Positions 25,812-37,667 are shown, counted from the stretch's first letter. The stretch: DNA of 64,000 nucleotides from Chinchilla lanigera (GCF_000276665.1 NW_004955473.1:6965477-7029476); one strand, 5' to 3'. Notes: generated by a model not told the origin, from the sequence alone. Translations and numbers: made by a program.

Positions 25812-27386
25812 ATGAATGAAATGTTGGCTAAAGCACAAAAACATGAATACTATTCTGTATTATATATGTAAAGTTATTAGATTTATAAATGACTTTTACA
25901 CTTACTTAGCTGTGATGATTTATCATAAATCTTCTGTAAAGACTCTCTACTTAATAATTACATATTGAGAACACAGAAAGATTTTGATTTTTTAACCCGT
26001 CAATGAGCTGCTGGAATATTTACCTGGAAATGAAACAATATACCTTTGGAAGTGCTGTAAAATTTAACCAAAATGAAATGTTTAAAGAAGAATGTCAAAA
26101 AGTATGGGCATCTACACCTTTTAAGTCACCAAAAAATGACTAATTTCTATTTAAATAAATATAATTCCAAATTTTGCCTTCTAAAACAAATATAAAGTAT
26201 AAAGTGAAAACCTGAATATAATTAAGTGTATAACTCACATTAATGTGATAAATATTAGAGGGAGAAGTAAAAGTTATTAAAACTTAAGGACATTGAAAGA
26301 CTTTGCGAGTTCTCTAAGACTTTTAGAAATTAAATGTGGCAAAATGAATAAATTCAATAAAACCTCCATGAATAATTAAGTCACTAAGTAAAATAAATAG
26401 AATAAATTTTATTTCATATATACATTGGAATGGGCAACAGCATTGATGTTTTTGTAAGAGATAAGAAGGAAATATGTATAAAACATCAAGAAACCTAAAC
26501 AATACATTAATCTATGGAATGTCTTTGTGTATCCTTAGCTGCTTTCACCTACTATACAGAACAAAGCATATGGCAATACGTTTTACAAAAGCTTTTGTGA
26601 CAGTGTTCCTAAATAAACAGAGCAGCTCTTTCTATAATTGCAAAACAGCTAATCTTTACCAATTTGGGACATGGGTTCGTAGATAGGCAGGCAACTGCTG
26701 CAGTTTTGCCAGCTGCATCTTGACTTTCCACACATACCTCTGCTTGAGAAGATAAAAGTAGACACTGCCTCCTTTTATTACACTAAGTCTCCTCTCCTTT
26801 CACAGAAATTACATGATCACTATGAACAATGAAGTTTGGCCAAGGACTGTTTTCTTCTAGGGAAAGGTGAATGATAAACCCTAGATCACTGGCAGTCAGT
26901 ATTAGGAATTTAACACTAAAAATCCTGCGTGAGAAAAAAGAAAGAAGAGGCAGAAAGGACCTCCCACCTGACACAAGTTGCTACTTCCTCTCACAGCTTC
27001 CAATCAAATACACTGGCTCTTCAATTTAATTGTTCAGAAAATATTTTAATAGAAAGTGAGGAAACATAAGAAAATGTTTGTATTATTTTTACTTTCGTAG
27101 AACATGTTTGCTTGATATATACTCTATTCTCTCTCTTTTGTCCCTATTTGTTTTCTCTCCACCCCAGAAGAATAGTTTAAAAGGAGTTACAGTGTTTATT
27201 CTGGCTCTGAGGATGCATGTTTGTGCTATATCAGTTTGCTCCCTGCACTACATACAGCTGGCATGATGTGATGTGAACACTACAGCAGATTGTACCAGGC
27301 AAGTACTACCTGAGCCAGCTACCTAGGCTCTACATTTTCTATTACAAGTGGACTTCCTTTGCAGAGCAGTAATGTACTCTGATGTG
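25812..27386. other. Unassigned DNA, including a GC-richer block
   Basis: 26690-27010 is richer in C and G than its surroundings and could be an LTR fragment, but I recognise no family. No gene. The frames at 26474-26686, 26783-26974 and 27078-27266 have no identifiable domain. Confidence 0.4.
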
Positions 27387-27390
27387 CGCC

Positions 27391-27423
<33 letters not shown>

Positions 27424-27428
27424 GCGCA
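27387..27428. repeat. (CA)n microsatellite with CG-rich flanks
   Basis: About 14 CA units bordered by GTGCGCCTGCGCG and CGCGC. Confidence 0.9.
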
Positions 27429-27754
27429 AAAACATCTCAGAGAGCTAATAACCATTGGTAAGACAAGGGTTTTAATGTAGTATTTACACCCTAGGTAAGC
27501 AAAGCTCTCTTTTTCCTTGCAACTCTGATGTCACTTTCTTAGGGAAATTCAGTACTGTATTTCTAAGGAATGTCAAATGTAGCCATAATATTTGCAAGTT
27601 AAAGAGCACTGATCTTTGCTTGCTAATTCTGTCTGCTGATTTTTTTTTAAAATCAGCCACTCAACATTTCAGTAATCAGTGCTCATGCAATGTCTAATCT
27701 GAGAATCATTGATATTTCTGTAAATCTAATGCACAAATAATACTTAAAGTATAG
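27429..27754. other. Unique, repeat-free DNA
   Basis: No gene or repeat seen. It is moderately balanced in composition, one of the few stretches here without transposon debris. Confidence 0.4.
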
Positions 27755-27850
27755 TGAAACTGAGTGTGGTGACACAGTCCTGTAATCCTAGCTACCTGGT
27801 GGCTGAGGCAAGGAGAATCACTTGAATCCAGGACTTTAAGATACTCTAAG
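27755..27850 (+). mobile_element. 7SL-derived SINE fragment (B1/Alu-like), sense
   Basis: 'tgagtgtggtgacacagtcc', 'tgtaatcctagctacctggt' and 'ggctgaggcaaggagaatca' are the 7SL-derived 5' half. The 3' half is degraded. Confidence 0.75.
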
Positions 27851-28148
27851 ATAAAAATATCCCTTGTGGTTTTGTTTGGACAAATATCAGTAAAAATTTA
27901 ACAAATACAGTAATCTTCAACACTGATATCTAAGTACAAAAAACCTTGTACATATGTTCCAACATTTCTGTATAATTTTTTTTAAGTAATGATAGTATCT
28001 GGGTGAATACCTCAGTTTTCTGGATGCTATGGTTTGGATCTGAAAACAAGCACAGAGACTCAGGGCTAAAGGCTGGATTCCTAATACAGCACTGTTCAGA
28101 GCTAGAGCTTTTGGGAAGGGATTAGGTCTTGAGATCTTTGAACTCATT

Positions 28149-28283
28149 TTGTTTTTGTCTTTTTGAGACAGGACCTGGCTATGCAGTTGAGGCTGGCCTT
28201 AAGCTCACTTTGTAGCCGAGGCTGGCCTCGAATTCTCAACGATCCTCCTGCTTCAGTCTCCTGAGGCCTGAGATGACAGCTTC
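28149..28283 (-). mobile_element. B1 SINE, reverse
   Basis: 'tctttttgagacaggacctg', 'gaggctggccttaagctcac' and 'gatcctcctgcttcagtctc' are B1 in reverse. Near-perfect 10-bp flanks TGAACTCATT / TGATCTCATT. Confidence 0.88.
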
Positions 28284-28404
28284 TGATCTCATTGATGGAT
28301 TGATATATTCATGGACTCATAACCTGATGGAGTTGTCTCAAGTTACTAGAAATTTAAGGAGGTGGGGCTTAGGACATAGTTTACTATATGGATATCCTGA
28401 AAGG

Positions 28405-28444
28405 GTGTCTCTGTCACTGTCTCTGTCTCTGTCTCTGTGTCTCT
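28405..28444. repeat. (CTGTCT)n simple repeat
   Basis: Hexanucleotide/tetranucleotide CTGTCT run within the LTR-like element. Confidence 0.8.
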
Positions 28445-28650
28445 TCTGGATACCATGAAGTAAACACCTTTAACAGCTTCCCGACACCACATCCTCTCTT
28501 TTCATGACGTTTTGTCTCATTACAGATTCAGAAACAATGGATCCAACCCTCCATGGACTAAAACATCAGTAACTACGAGCCAAAGTAAATCTGTCTTCAT
28601 TTGACTTGTTTACATCAGATGTTTTGTCCCAGTGATGGCGAACTAACATG

Positions 28651-30098
28651 CCGGCAATTAACAAATTTAGAGGAATGAAATTAAAATAAATAATATTAGT
28701 TTTTGAAATGAATATGATTCAAATGTGAGTGCTCAAGATTATTGCACATGTTAAATTTTCACTGATATTTGTTCAAACAAAACAACAAAGGATATTTTTG
28801 CCTCACGGTATCTCAAATGTAATGCTCCTAACACTTTTGAACAACGTGATTGGAATATCAAAATGAAAGAAAAAATTATGTAAATCTTAAAATAGAAACA
28901 ATTTGTTCATATGCATTACACATGCAAATGTTGCACAGAATTGTCCACTACATGCTTGGTTACAATTGTACATTACTTAACTGTTTAAATGGCTATTTTA
29001 TATATCACTTCTCTTGCAATTACTATTCAAGGATTTTCATTTAATATTTCATTCTATTCAGGACTGAGAGCCTTACTCAGGCTTTTGACTACTCAGCTGG
29101 AAATAGTGGCATCTCAAAAATCAATTACATTCATTAATGAAGTTACTCAGTACATATATGATTAAACCTGAATCCCATTTCAGTTTCTGCAGTATCTATG
29201 CAGCTACTAAATACCTGAGAACTGAGACTTCATTTATAGTCAGTTATACAGCTGGATTTCATTACCTCAAAGATTTTTATACCACATCTCCATCATCCCT
29301 CTTCCCTCAAACAAATACAAATGCAGTTATAAGATATGTATATAATAAGCATATTCAATGTTTAATCTCTTCACCTTAAAATATTAAAATAATTTTTATT
29401 ATTTTTATAGTAGACTTACTGAATTCTGACACAACATCAGACGGAAATCAGGGCAATATACAATACTGACAACTATTCAGAATATTAGTTTCTCTCTAAC
29501 AATCCCAAACTCTAATTTACAAGATCTCAATATAGTAACTTTTCAACAAAACCGACCATAAGCCTTAAAGTCTGAAAATTCATCATAAAACAAACACATT
29601 TTATTGAAGTGGGGAAACAAAGATGACACTATAATGGAGAATTACTAATCTGACACTTATAGGACTAGAATCCAAAAATAAATCTTTCCTTACTGTACCT
29701 CCTCAAAAGGCATGTATAGCAAATTGATGATTCACACATGCAACTATTAAAAACAGGATATAAGCTCTGCATTAATTCTTTCCTGGAGTAAATAATGAGC
29801 GTCTTTCAGTGGCTGAGACACTATCTGGTGCTTTTGACTTTGTTTTTAATATTATGATTGCTTCAACTATGCTCAATTATGTTTTTCCAGAGTCAATAAG
29901 AAGGTAGCACAAATGACTCCAGTTTGGGGCTGCTTTTTACATTGAGAATCGTGTATTATATTGAATTATATAAAAAGGCTGTAGCTTAATTATAAATTTC
30001 TCTTGATAATAATTGAATAAGACACCTAGGCCAATGGAATCAATATTTTCACAAGCTGACTGAAGAGAAAGTGTAACCCTTCTTTAATGACACCAAGA
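28651..30098. other. Unassigned AT-rich DNA
   Basis: No gene or confident repeat. The 80-codon frame at 29137-29379 has no recognisable motif. Confidence 0.4.
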
Positions 30099-30108
30099 AC
30101 TTACTTTA

Positions 30109-30112
30109 CTTT

Positions 30113-30149
<37 letters not shown>

Positions 30150-30365
30150 GTTTTTCTCCGGNNNNNNNNNNNNNNNNNNNNNNNNNNNNNNNNNNNNNNN
30201 NNNNNNNNNNNNNNNNNNNNNNNNNNNNNNNNNNNNNNNNNNNNNNNNNNNNNNNNNNNNNTTTTTTTTTTTTTTTTGGTTTTTCTCCGGTACCGGGAAC
30301 CGAACTCACAACCTTGCGCTTGCCAGGCAGGCGCTTTTGCTGCTGAGCTAAATCCCTAGCCCCAG
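30109..30365 (-). mobile_element. ID-type SINE, reverse, containing an assembly gap
   Basis: A long poly(T) and GGTTTTTCTCCGG occur before the gap. The same poly(T) plus GGTTTTTCTCCGGTACCGGG and the full reversed head occur after it. Flanks ACTTACTTTA (30099-30108) and ACTCACTTTA (30366-30375) differ by one base and suit a single insertion, so the repeated tail around the gap is likely an assembly artefact. Confidence 0.85.
30162..30261. other. Assembly gap, 100 N
   Basis: Exactly 100 N, the usual placeholder for a gap of unknown size. The two frames predicted across it are artefacts. Confidence 0.99.
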
Positions 30366-30375
30366 ACTCACTTTA

Positions 30376-30784
30376 TTTATAGATATGTCCCCTTTTGGAC
30401 TTTTAAAGACAGGGAAGTATTTAAATCTGAGCTATTTCTAGGAAATTTTAAAAGCCACATGATGTGAAAAAACTTGAATTAGAAGCTTTAAAAATTGTAT
30501 TTTATGCCAAACTGTTATCAGTACTTAGTAAATGGCTTAAAATAAAAAAGAATTAAATGATTTATTGCAGGAATTTATGCAACCCTTCTTTTCTTATACA
30601 ATGACAGATATATATTTTGAATAAAATAGGAAGGACATTAGGTTGCCAAGAAATATTATATGCAATTGTGCTGAAAATTATTATTTACTATCACTGAAAA
30701 CTCCTGACCTTCACTGAGCATGCATTCTCCTTTAGTTTTTCTTCAGCACCACAATTAAGTTTCCCTTCAAAAGATGAATCGATA
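30376..30784. other. Unassigned AT-rich DNA
   Basis: No gene or recognisable repeat. Confidence 0.4.
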
Positions 30785-31238
30785 AAAAAAGATTTGTACT
30801 ACTCTGCTACAAAGAAAGAGAAACTTGAGGCATTTATAGGTAATGGATGCACATTGAGACTGTTCTCTTTAGTGAAATAAATTGGATACAAATGTTCAAA
30901 TATTCCATTGTTTCTCTGTTGTGAGAAATCAAAAGTGTAAATAAGCACCAAAATCTAAATTAGATACTGGGAGATGCAAAGAAAATATTCAAATGTGAGA
31001 AGAAACAAGCAGTGGAAGGAGGGGGAAAATAGGAAGAAAAAAACATGGAAGAAAAATGGAAAGAAAGCTTTTGTAAAGAAGGCAAAGAGGGGTTAAGGCA
31101 GGGGAGAGAAATGGGGAAAAGCAAGGTATATGACATGCAGGTACAAATTCCCTATGGTAAATATCATTATATATGTCTAAAATGTACCAATAAAATGAAG
31201 AAAAATGGAAAAAGAAAAAAATATTTGTTGCACTGATG
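30785..31238 (+). mobile_element. L1 3' UTR, sense
   Basis: The end of ORF2 near 30840-30900 is followed by a strongly purine-rich tract at 31000-31110 and the terminal part 'atatgtctaaaatgtaccaa' with an A-rich end. The 63-codon frame here is incidental. Confidence 0.65.
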
Positions 31239-34024
31239 AACTTTAAAGTTTATAAATTTTTTACTATGTTGCAAATATTCTGCTTGTTGCCTAATTTCTG
31301 ATTTAATTCAATGTTTTCACTATTCTTTAATAATTTTAATCACACTAAAGTAAATATCTCTGTTCCACCAATAATGTAACTTGCATTTGTAATCATATTT
31401 TGATTTCAAATATTCTTCATATTTTTCTTATGTTATAATGGTTAATATATCCACTATTATTGCAAGATTATAAAGATATTCCCAATATCTTCAATTAACA
31501 CAGTTAAACTTCACAGATATACCATCCAGCTGTAGAACTAGCTACACTTGAAAATTAGCTGAATATATAATGTGAATTTCTCTTAAGCATATTTTAAGTT
31601 CCTTTAACTGCTGGTTCTAATTCATAATTTCCAGAATGACTTGATTTTACTGAAGTTTTGTTACTTTGCTTTACAATGGGAGCCCCAGGGGCAAATTGCT
31701 TTTCATTCCTACAATAATAGGCCTTAGTGATTAAAACTGTACAATGTGAAATGAGATTGCTGGTGTTAAATGTGTGACCTTAAGCAAATTCAACTCTTTG
31801 TACAATTGTCCATATTTTGAAAATGTGGAAATAATTTCATCTGCAAATAGTGCTTAATGAGGATGAAATAAGGTTAGGGTAAAAATCAAAACTGATTTTC
31901 AAATATATTAAAATCTAACAAAATGTTGTCTATTATGATTAATAATTAAAACCATGCTAAAGTACTTCTCACAGATTCTGTAATTACTTTTGACACTGTA
32001 CTTCTAAAAGTTTTGGGGAAGAGGGTATCTTCTGCATTTTCTCAGAAGGTATAACTGTACATAAGCAAGTGAGTCACAAGGCAGAAATTCACTTCACTTT
32101 TCTGGTACACTAATATCATAATATTTAACCCCTTATATAATGTATGACAAGTTGAACTTATTGATTTAATGGGGGCTACTATTAAATCCACAAAGGAGTC
32201 ACCAAATTGCTCTTTCACGAAGAGACATCTCCAGTTGTTTCAAATAAAATACTGGACATAGACATTCTGCGAACTACAAAATGTCAGTGATATCAGCTCA
32301 ATTTAAATGTACATCTTTTGTCCTTGACCTAATAATGTTTAAAAGAATATCGTAACTCCATGTTCTACCTGACACATTTATTAAGATTATAATTGCTTCT
32401 TTGTGAAAAACAAATTTTCCTCACATACATTTCACAATTGCCCTCTCCTCTCAGCACACTGCAGTTTGTCTCCATTTACAGGTCTGTGGATTTCATGATG
32501 GTTATTTTAAGCCAAGATATTTTAATTTTGAACAAAGGCAGAAAAACATTTTTAAACAAGTGAGAAATGTCTGCATTAGTTGAAAAGTGAGGAGCCATCA
32601 GCAGTTAAGTCCTAGTGTAATTTGTATCCCTAAACCATTGTAAATATCCCTTCCCAATTTGCATGGTCAGTTTTTCTGATCAGTGCTACGTCTTTTACAT
32701 ATGAAATACTATAGAGACTGAGATAGGACAAAAAACATAAACATTCTTGGAAAGGGGATAAGGATCCACTATTCTAAGATTTGCACTTCTACCTTCATTT
32801 TCTATGTCTCCCTTATTACCTTAAAACTTTGAGTCAGATTTTTATTTTTATATACATATACACACGTTAGTCACTTAAAGAGGGTATTGAAACTTCTTTA
32901 CACCTTAATTGACTTAATCTATCTCATTCACTTTCAAGATTGAGGACACCACATAAAAGTAACTAAAATAATACTCAGAGTTTGCAGAGACATACAATTG
33001 TCAACATTTTAGAATATCCAGTTTCAAACACCTCTAGAATGAGGCCTAGGTTTTCCAAACCTACAGTCACTTGGGGTTCCCGGAAAACCAGAGTCACAGA
33101 AATCATCCTATAATATCAACCCTCCCAAGAAAGAACAATAATCACATGGAAACTGAATTGTCTCTCAAGCCATGAAGACTCATTTGGAGCTATAGAATGA
33201 GAACTAAGGTAATGATCGAGCCAACTATGGCCCAACTCAGCTAGCCCATAGAATCTAAACTTGTGCTTTGCTAGCTGGACTCTGATGTTCTTCAGAACAG
33301 TGTGCCTCCTCCAGTTGCTCAGGCAGGAGTCCTTTCTAACTGGTCCTTATTTTATAACTCTGCCTAGTTAATTTATCTGTGCCTCACACTAACACATCAT
33401 GAAAGTTTTTCTTTGATGAGAGTCAAGGACCTCCTTGGTAGGGTAAGTTGAGGTCTCCATCTCCTTTTTGGGGGAATATCCTCTGACTCATCTATTGACA
33501 AGACTGTGTTAAGTATAAAGGACTCTATTCAACAATTTACAGAAGTCAATTATGGATATTTTTGTAGAAAATATGTTTTCAAGGAAAGTATTAGAAAGTT
33601 AATCTATTGTAATTTGTTCCCTAAACAGAGAATATATGGGCTTAATTTATTTTACTTAAGTATCATTTAAAGAATTTACTCATCCTTACAAATCTTTAAT
33701 ATTTATTTTGACAAAGCATTTGCTTGTGTATAATAAAGCTTAATTATCATCCTGAGTTCCAACATGTTTTTGACACTTTATTTTAGATTTTCATTTTTTC
33801 TGTGTAAAAATGTGCCCTTGGAGCTCTTTACCTTTTTAGATAGAATCCTATAAAGCAGGAGACATAGAGACAATTTACAATGTAACAATTTTAAATACTG
33901 TACAAAAGTTATTATGCAATTACAAATATTTGCACCATAACTCTGCATGTCTTATAAAAAATTGGTAAATAATAATGATATGTTGAATTTATTTTCAAAG
34001 GAAACTTGTTTTCTTGATACTGTG
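31239..34024. other. Unassigned DNA, mostly repeat-poor
   Basis: No gene seen. 33050-33470 is richer in GC and might be an old LTR, but I cannot assign it. 32150-32520 looks like unique sequence. Confidence 0.4.
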
Positions 34025-34370
34025 ACATTTAGGGTTGAGTGTCAACTGGATTGGTTTTGGGATCGTCCCTGTGGATCAGTGAACTACATTTCTGGGTGTG
34101 TCTGAGTTGATTGTGGAAGCATGGGCTCTGTGCCTGTATGTGTTCCCTCACCCTTTCATCTTTGGCAGCGTTCCTCTGCCCTACTTCTAGGCTGAGATAA
34201 CATAAGCAGCTTTGTTACACTATTGTCTACTGTCATGATGTTTTGTCCTTGGGGCCAGCTGAATGTGGGCTGACTTCCCTTAAAACATGAGCCATATCAA
34301 ACCCTCTTCTTTTAAGTTGCAGACCTCAGTTATTGTGCCCAGCAAGGGGAAAGGGACTAATACAGGAAAT
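34025..34370 (+). repeat. 5' LTR of a MaLR-like element
   Basis: It starts 'ttgagtgtcaactggattgg' and ends 'cccagcaaggggaaaggg' plus ACTAATACA. Its last 200 bases match the 3' LTR at 36300-36530 in block order ('agctgaatgtgggctgactt', 'ttaaaacatgag', then the Cys/Pro-neutral C/T-rich and 'gtgcccagcaa' end). Divergence between the two is high, which means an old insertion. Confidence 0.65.
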
Positions 34371-35061
34371 TGGTACTAGAGTAATGCTGTTGCTATCACT
34401 GTGCCTGATCATGTGGTTATAAGTCTTGGAAATTGTTTGTACAATAACTTTCAAAAGGTTATGGGAGGAGAGCTGGAGAAAGTCTGTAATACTGTAAGCA
34501 GAGCATGGTGATTGCTTCTGGTCAGAGATTAACAGACCAGGATGGAGATAGGAATGCAGACAGTAAAGGGTAGACTAGTGGGATTTCAGTTGGGAATGAG
34601 TTTTTTGGGGGTTTGGACTAAGACCAAACATGTTACATTCTGGCAAAAATTTTGTCCACATTTTGCCCATATTCTTAAGCTTAACAGAAAACTAAAATTA
34701 GGGGCAGTGGCCTAACTGATCTGGTAAACGAAATGTCAAAACATTTCAAAATTCAGGCTTTGGAATGTGTAATGCTGGCTGATTTTAGTCAGAATTATAG
34801 TGAAAATCAGGGGCAAAAATCAGGGCATAAACATTTGAAGAACTTAAATTTTGGCTCAGGAGGAATTATGTGTAAAGTTGGGGCCAAGAGGGGTTGGTGC
34901 TGAAGAAATCAGTGCCATAAAAGAAAAACCAATTACTTTATATAGGGATAAAGTAAAAGAGCTGAGTTTATCATAGAAAGCACACGTTGATGCTCACAGG
35001 TGTAAATCTTTCATTTGAGAAAATAATCTTTGAGACCCCTGTTCAAGAAGTCCTACTAGGG

Positions 35062-35263
35062 CAGTGGTAGCTGAATTATGATACATGTATCACAATCTGC
35101 TGTTTTGTCTGTTACTGTGGGTCATTTTTTAAAACATAAGTTATTTTTTCTAATCTAAAATCTCACTACTCAGGTTTAATTGCAGTGCTGTTGTATTGTG
35201 ACAAATAAGTGGTTTTGGGGTTGGAGTATGGACCCTTGGTCTCTAAGAGATTTACTGTCACTG
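35062..35263. mobile_element. Small hAT-like non-autonomous DNA transposon
   Basis: 202 bp with ends CAGTGGTAG and CTGTCACTG, which are imperfect inverted repeats of the CAGTG type typical of hAT elements. Flanked by 8-bp sequences TACTAGGG and TCCTAAGG (6 of 8 match), the duplication length of hAT transposons. It has no coding capacity. The family name is not assigned. Confidence 0.5.
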
Positions 35264-35728
35264 TCCTAAGGAATTGGTTTCATGAGGTACATTTCACCCT
35301 GCTCACCTATCCAGGCACTCAGAGACTATGGCAGACATGACACCACAGAGCCTGAATACTGCTCCTGCTGAAAGTACACCTTGGAGTCAAGCACATGCTT
35401 TATAAGCATGCAGAAGGCAAGAGTTACGAGGTCAAGGAGGCTTCCTCTTAAATTTTAAAGGAAGAACTAGGAGGCCAAGCAGTGTGCCTATAAAATAGCA
35501 ATATGTGAAAGTGAGAGTGAAACAATGGTACAAAGGAAACATCAAAAATTTGGAAATACCAGAAATGTGAATCTTTTGTGAGGAGAGACACAGACAATGA
35601 GTACAAACTACCCGAGAGAGGTCATGCTGATTGCAACTGGCAAGGCCATATGGGAGGGCTGTTCAAGCCTTTTGTAGTTCATATCTGCCCACAGTAACTC
35701 CTGGTATTATTATAGAGCTCCAAGTTTT

Positions 35729-35839
35729 TTTTTTGTTTGTTTTGTTTTGTTTTTTGTTTTTCTCTGGTACAGGGAACCAAACTCACGACCTTGCGCTTGC
35801 CAGGCAGGCACTTTGCCACTGAGCTAAATCCCCAGCCCC
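35729..35839 (-). mobile_element. ID-type SINE, reverse
   Basis: (GTTTT)n-rich tail, TTTTTCTCTGGTACAGGGAA and the reversed head ending AAATCCCCAGCCCC. Perfect 15-bp target duplication AGAGCTCCAAGTTTT at 35714-35728 and 35840-35854. The 63-codon frame at 35631-35822 is a product of it. Confidence 0.96.
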
Positions 35840-36095
35840 AGAGCTCCAAGTTTTAATGTTTGCAGTACTAGTTTTCAGTTTGTTTTGGTATGATGATTTT
35901 CTACCTGCCTAATTCTCCCTTTTTTAATGCAAAATTTACCCTGTGTTTTTGTACCCTAAGGTTATTGGTTTTGATACTTTTATGGAAGTGTGTGAGTAAG
36001 AGTTTGCCTCAAGTATCAGATGACTATTTGAATTAGACTTTTAAAAATGCTGAAATTTTTGAGACTTTGGAGAAGGGATATTCCACTTTTGGTTG

Positions 36096-36530
36096 TGTAT
36101 GGGACAGTTAATTTATAGTAGGTAGAATTATGAACTTGCTGTCTTTGTGAGTTTAAGTGTATATTCAGAAGTGAGTATTGAGTGGAGGTGAGATGAGGTG
36201 GCATGGGGGTATGTGAACTTGTCTGGTTTTTAAGCCACCCAGGGGATTTGTGAAGTACACTTATGTGTTTGTCTTGGTCTATCATGAAGATATGAATTTG
36301 ATGTTTTTCTTGAGCTTTGCCCTTTCCTCTCTGTCACTGTTCCCCTGCTCTTTTCCGGCTATCCTCAACTAAGCAGTTTTGAGTTACCATATTTTTCTGC
36401 CAGATTGTTCCTGTATTGGAGCAAGCTGAATGTAGACTCAATTATCTTAAAACATGAGGTAACTTAAGCCTTTCCCTTCTCAGTTGTGGATGTCAGATAT
36501 TGTGTTCCACAATGGAAATGTGACTAATAT
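36096..36530 (+). repeat. 3' LTR of the MaLR-like element
   Basis: Ends 'gatattgtgttccacaatgg' and GACTAATATA, homologous to the 5' LTR end. The left border is set by the end of the internal region and is approximate. The 89-codon minus-strand frame at 36016-36285 overlaps it by chance. Confidence 0.5.
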
Positions 36531-36834
36531 ATATATGTACTCCATTTACAAATTCCATGACATAATATGAAATATGGAACAAGATTCAAAATTACCTACT
36601 TTGTAGTTTGTGCAGTGTTATGAGTTAAATGCTCAGCATTGCAAAAACAAACAAAACCAAAATTATCCAAGTGTGTGTGTGTGTGCTTTTGTACATGGAT
36701 ATATCAAAAATTTAAGAACAGCCTGAAGTTGATAAGCATTAAAATAGAACAATGAGTACATGAGAATTCAATTATTTTACCTATTTCTAGGCTGAAACAG
36801 CCACAAAAGAAACAAAAAATAAAAAACATGACAA
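36531..36834. other. Unassigned DNA with a short (GT)n
   Basis: (GT)n at 36672-36685. Nothing else recognisable. Confidence 0.4.
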
Positions 36835-37667
36835 CACATTAATACCCAGACTTACAAAATTCTGTTCTGGGAGAACATTCATAATTTACATTTGTTAACA
36901 TGTCTAGCAAAGTGAGTCTTATACACCTTTGACACAAACATACAATGCAAACCATAAAACTGAACATATACATACAAATATTGTAAATAAACTATTTTTA
37001 CTTTTACAGTTCGTTAAAATGGTACAGTACATTAGAACAACTGGTATACAGGAGACTGCATGCAGTGAACTGATAAGAAGAGAGTTACTAACTGGAGGAG
37101 GGAGCATAGTTCAGAGATGGTGGATGTGAAAGTTCATCAGCAATATGAAACAAAAGTCAGGAAGAAATTTCACTCATCTGATGTTGATTTTGATAAATTC
37201 ACTTCTGTCTAGCCTCTTGAAAACTGAGACAGTAATGACTGAGTAGTAGCTCTTTCTTCTCATCATTAATGACTCTGTAGCACTGGATGGCCCTCTAAAC
37301 AGCTGCTCCAACCTTAGTGTATTGTTCCACATCAGGATCCTGTGCCTTTCAACTAACAGTGCCTCCTCAAGTAAAGACAATTCCTTTGCCAGTGTCTATG
37401 TTGTGAATCTCTTTTGTTCTTCAGTTAAATCTTACTCTTGGCTCTCTTCATCTTTTTGTTGGTCCTCTAATTACATCAGATTCTCAGTACTAAGTTGCTT
37501 GTGTTTCACAGCAAGAAATTCAGTGAAGTCATCCTCTTATTGAACTAGTTATGGCTTCTTGATAAGGGTCACTAAGATGTTGAAGAGCTCCTTGAATTCT
37601 TTCCCATCTTCTCTCGAGTACATGATGTTCATTGAGAAATGGAAGGCAGAGGTTCTTCTAAACCCCA
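36835..37667 (-). pseudogene. Tigger-like DNA transposon (TcMar/pogo class), transposase C-terminus and 3' end
   Basis: On the minus strand, 37600-37150 translates in shifting frames to the C-terminal part of Tigger-type transposases. It is an acidic Glu/Asp-rich linker, a Leu-Glu-Glu-Ala-Leu segment (near 37370) and then the tail with Asp-Pro-Asp-Val-Glu, Arg-Ala-Ile-Gln-Cys-Tyr and Asn-Asp-Glu-Lys-Lys (37330-37250). The last is a typical end of jerky/Tigger-derived proteins. Downstream, 37110-36840 follows the Tigger 3' non-coding part, and the last part near 36860-36840 ('acttacaaaattctg' in plus orientation) resembles the degraded terminal inverted repeat. At least five in-frame stops and two frameshifts make it dead. 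The 5' part including the DDE catalytic core is missing; the L1 begins at about 37668. Confidence 0.7.

Larger units (their letters stand above)
28025..28650 (+). mobile_element. LTR-like repeat (MaLR/ERVL type, tentative), split by B1
   Basis: It starts 'atgctatggtttggatctga', has 'gggattaggtcttgaga' and 'aggaggtggggctta', and a (CTGTCT)n run at 28405-28444. It ends with 'ccatggactaaaacatcagt', 'gagccaaagtaaatctgtct' and 'ttttgtcccagtgatggcga'. This is a complete solo LTR layout. The B1 at 28149-28283 was inserted later. Confidence 0.6.
34371..36095 (+). mobile_element. Internal region of a MaLR-like (ERVL-related) element, non-coding
   Basis: Directly after the 5' LTR, 'attggtactagagtaatgct' resembles a primer-binding site for tRNA-Leu, as known for ERVL/MaLR elements. 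The rest is non-coding, as expected for MaLRs, which lack retroviral genes. The 3' end ('gaaatttttgagactttgga', 36053 onward) precedes the second LTR. Two later insertions lie within: a hAT-like element (35062-35263) and an ID SINE (35729-35839). Confidence 0.6.

Noticed and set aside
30087..30359. Frames spanning the N gap
   Set aside because: They are poly(T), unknown bases and an ID SINE; no protein is supported.
36919..37380. Processed pseudogene of an ordinary host gene
   Set aside because: The acidic linker and C-terminal tail, followed by a matching non-coding end and degraded terminal repeat with no poly(A), fit a Tigger DNA transposon better.
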